From a virus, in the IMG/VR virus record IMGVR_UViG_3300009159_000127, positions 1 to 40,820 of that record: DNA of 40,820 bases. The stretch is one strand, 5' to 3'. A program made the position numbers and the translations under genes. A model generated the notes under the pieces. It saw only the letters and a program-made list of their open reading frames with translations, was not told the origin of the DNA and made no database searches. Positions 39,576 through 40,820 of the stretch are shown here, piece by piece. Numbering within the stretch: the first letter of the stretch is position 1; the number at the start of each line of letters is the position of its first letter.

Positions 39576-40331
39576 ATGGACAAAAAAACATTGACAATTA
39601 AGACATTAAAAATGTCAGGAAACAAAGGATTTGCTTTATTAGCAGGAGTGAACAGACCAATAGTTCCTCATCACGTAACTAAATTATCTACATCTTTAGA
39701 TAAAATGGGAGTTAGAAGACCTGTTATTGTAGCAACAATTGATTTTATTGATGGTAACAAAACAACTTACATCATTGATGGACAACATCTTTATCATGCT
39801 CTTATGAGAATGGGTTGGGATGTTCCATATACAGAAGTACAAATTAAAGATAATGTTGATCTTGCAGAACATTTAGCATTATTAAATAGTTCTTCTAAAT
39901 CATGGACTATGAAGGATTATATTCTTGTATGGAGTAATGTCAATAAAGATTATATTAAATTGAATAAATATTTCAATACATATGATATAGAACTATCACA
40001 AGTAGCAGAGATTCTTATGAACAACAGCTGTGGTAATCATTCAGGAGGTTCTAATATATCATCACTGATTAAAAAAGGTGAATTTGTTATTGATGATGAG
40101 AAAAGAGGTGTTACAATATTAAACTATGTAACAGATGCTCTAAAACTTGTAAAACGTATGGATAGAATGAGCAACAAATTGTTTATTTATTCTTATGTGA
40201 ATTTTATTAATTCATATGATAGATATGATCACAAACAATTCTTAGCCAATCTTAAATTAAACAAAGACAAGTTTAAAACTGTTACACAAGACCCAGAAGA
40301 ATATAAAAAACTATTAAAATCAATAATATGA
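39576..40331 (+). CDS. ParB/Srx-fold (DGQH-type) protein (251 aa)
   Basis: Residues ~27-105 have the ParB N-terminal/sulfiredoxin-like pattern: NRPIVPHHVTKLSTSLDKMG, RRPVIVA, TYIIDGQHLYHALMRMGWDV, then EVQIKDNVDLAEHLALLNSS. The D-G-Q-H motif corresponds to the D-G-x-H/R nucleotide-binding motif of ParB and DGQHR-type proteins. The C-terminal half is helical and Lys/Asn-rich, without a classic ParB HTH that I can see (a segment ELSQVAEILMNNSCGNHSGG is HTH-like). Such phage proteins may bind DNA, cleave it or hydrolyse CTP; which is not clear. The A-rich leader is typical. Overlaps the next gene by four bases (ATGA). Confidence 0.72.
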   Translation: MDKKTLTIKTLKMSGNKGFALLAGVNRPIVPHHVTKLSTSLDKMGVRRPVIVATIDFIDGNKTTYIIDGQHLYHALMRMGWDVPYTEVQIKDNVDLAEHLALLNSSSKSWTMKDYILVWSNVNKDYIKLNKYFNTYDIELSQVAEILMNNSCGNHSGGSNISSLIKKGEFVIDDEKRGVTILNYVTDALKLVKRMDRMSNKLFIYSYVNFINSYDRYDHKQFLANLKLNKDKFKTVTQDPEEYKKLLKSII

Positions 40332-40474
40332 AAACAATAGAACTAGAACCAACAGCATTTTATCAATTTAAACAAAGAGCATTAGAATTAAGAGTGTGGT
40401 TTGATTGTAAAATAACAAAAGGAATTTATCTTATTACAGCTGATGAATCATCCTTAGAAAAATTAGGTTATTAA
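40328..40474 (+). CDS. Hypothetical small protein (48 aa)
   Basis: ATG at 40328 overlaps the TGA of the ParB-like gene. Product MKTIELEPTAFYQFKQRALE, then LRVWFDCKITKGIYLITADE and a short end: a small alpha/beta protein. A terminator follows 13 bases after the stop, so this two-gene unit is complete. No family recognised. Confidence 0.58.
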   Translation: MKTIELEPTAFYQFKQRALELRVWFDCKITKGIYLITADESSLEKLGY

Positions 40475-40486
40475 TTTGTGGAGATT

Positions 40487-40512
40487 AGGCCCTAGCAATA
40501 GGGCTTTTTCTT
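40487..40512 (+). terminator. Intrinsic terminator with GCAA tetraloop
   Basis: AGGCCCTA / TAGGGCTT (8 bp including one G-U) closed by the stable GNRA tetraloop GCAA, followed by a T-rich tract (TTTTCTTTTT). It ends the ParB-like unit and lies 24 bases before the next ATG. Confidence 0.9.
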
Positions 40513-40530
40513 TTTATAAAACAAAAGACA

Positions 40531-40728
40531 ATGAGAAAATATTTAATATGTTATTGGGCTGAACGCAATGATTGTGCTACAGACCTAGAAAAATTTGTAG
40601 AAGCAGACAATATGATGGAAGCACTTGAGAAGTTTACAGCAAACAATGTGTTTAAATCTATAGACAGTGTAAGTTTAATTGTTAACCCTAATTATATACC
40701 AGATTTTAATTATGAAACAAGAATGTAA
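40531..40728 (+). CDS. Hypothetical small protein (65 aa)
   Basis: Begins MRKYLICYWAERNDCATDLE and has a helix AEADNMMEALEKF-type followed by VSLIVNPNYIPDFN. The beta-alpha-beta pattern (a strand with YLICYW, a helix, then a strand) fits small phage proteins in which a -x-A-x-x-A-x-E-x-F helix follows the first strand. No function known. Overlaps the next gene by 17 bases. Confidence 0.6.
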   Translation: MRKYLICYWAERNDCATDLEKFVEADNMMEALEKFTANNVFKSIDSVSLIVNPNYIPDFNYETRM

Positions 40729-40820
40729 AGATTGTAATAAGTCATTAGAAGACTGTACATGTTTAGAAGACACTATTGAGCTTCCAAACCAAGCACTTAA
40801 AGATGCTGCTGAAAGATTAA
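40712..40820 (+). CDS. Cys-rich protein, N-terminal part (cut by window edge)
   Basis: ATG at 40712; open to the window end. The product starts MKQECKDCNKSLEDCTCLED, then TIELPNQALKDAAERL. Cys5, Cys8, Cys15 and Cys17 (CxxC, CxC) form a likely zinc knuckle ahead of a helix. Such an N-terminus is familiar from Bacteroidota phage small proteins of unknown role. Confidence 0.55.
   Translation, partial: MKQECKDCNKSLEDCTCLEDTIELPNQALKDAAERL

Noticed and set aside
39437-39625. Minus-strand 62-aa ORF over the ParB-gene leader
   Set aside because: Antisense to the leader and start of a convincing gene; composition follows AT-rich background.

Overview
The window is a 40.8 kb piece of an AT-rich tailed-phage genome, most likely a crAss-like (Crassvirales-type) short-tailed phage, or a close relative, infecting a Bacteroidota host. 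The case rests on the order of the virion genes: IHF-like protein, large terminase, very large portal, scaffold-like protein, major capsid protein, connector/ring proteins, tubular protein and a giant 'stabilization' beta-propeller protein. Tail adhesins carry a FISUMP domain typical of Bacteroidetes/Fibrobacteres, and promoters fit the Bacteroidota pattern (-33 TTTG, -7 TAnnTTTG). No host genes, tRNAs, CRISPR array, integrase or transposase were found. The family assignment comes from remembered family features, not a database search.

Layout. From 1 to 35,584 every gene is on the minus strand, so the late operon reads right to left. In order of transcription: small regulatory/packaging genes (winged-helix protein, IHF-like protein, zinc-ribbon protein, acidic proteins, small-terminase candidate); large terminase; portal with a 35-codon overlapping ORF at its 3' end; scaffold-like protein; major capsid protein, followed by a strongly structured intergenic RNA; connector/ring-type proteins; an abundant-type virion protein with a Thr-rich tail; then a 9 kb adhesin/fibre cassette (13,080-21,966). 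That cassette ends at a strong terminator (13,011-13,038). A new promoter then drives a metallophosphoesterase, a ring protein, a small conserved protein, the tubular protein, the giant stabilization protein, another tail protein and a huge virion protein running off the left edge.

From 35,904 to the right edge all genes are on the plus strand: about fifteen very small genes (several membrane proteins, a ParB/DGQH-type protein, Cys-rich proteins), often overlapping by 4-20 bases. They alternate with three gene-free stretches rich in stem-loops (about 36.4, 36.8-37.1 and 39.3 kb). The 319-base region between the two arms holds the late promoter, a G-rich run and a hairpin leader.

The most unusual parts are: (1) a modular adhesin system in which at least seven virion proteins share Thr/Ser linkers such as PTTTTTSSSSTSTSTS, plus interchangeable N-terminal 'GPFN', Cys-rich and C-terminal 'YTD' modules; (2) the structured RNAs, including a three-way junction just after the capsid gene and a chain of nested stems at 36.8-37.1 kb; (3) an intrinsic-terminator hairpin inside a coding sequence at 38.79 kb; and (4) a small out-of-frame ORF over the portal stop codon, behind a run of seven A.
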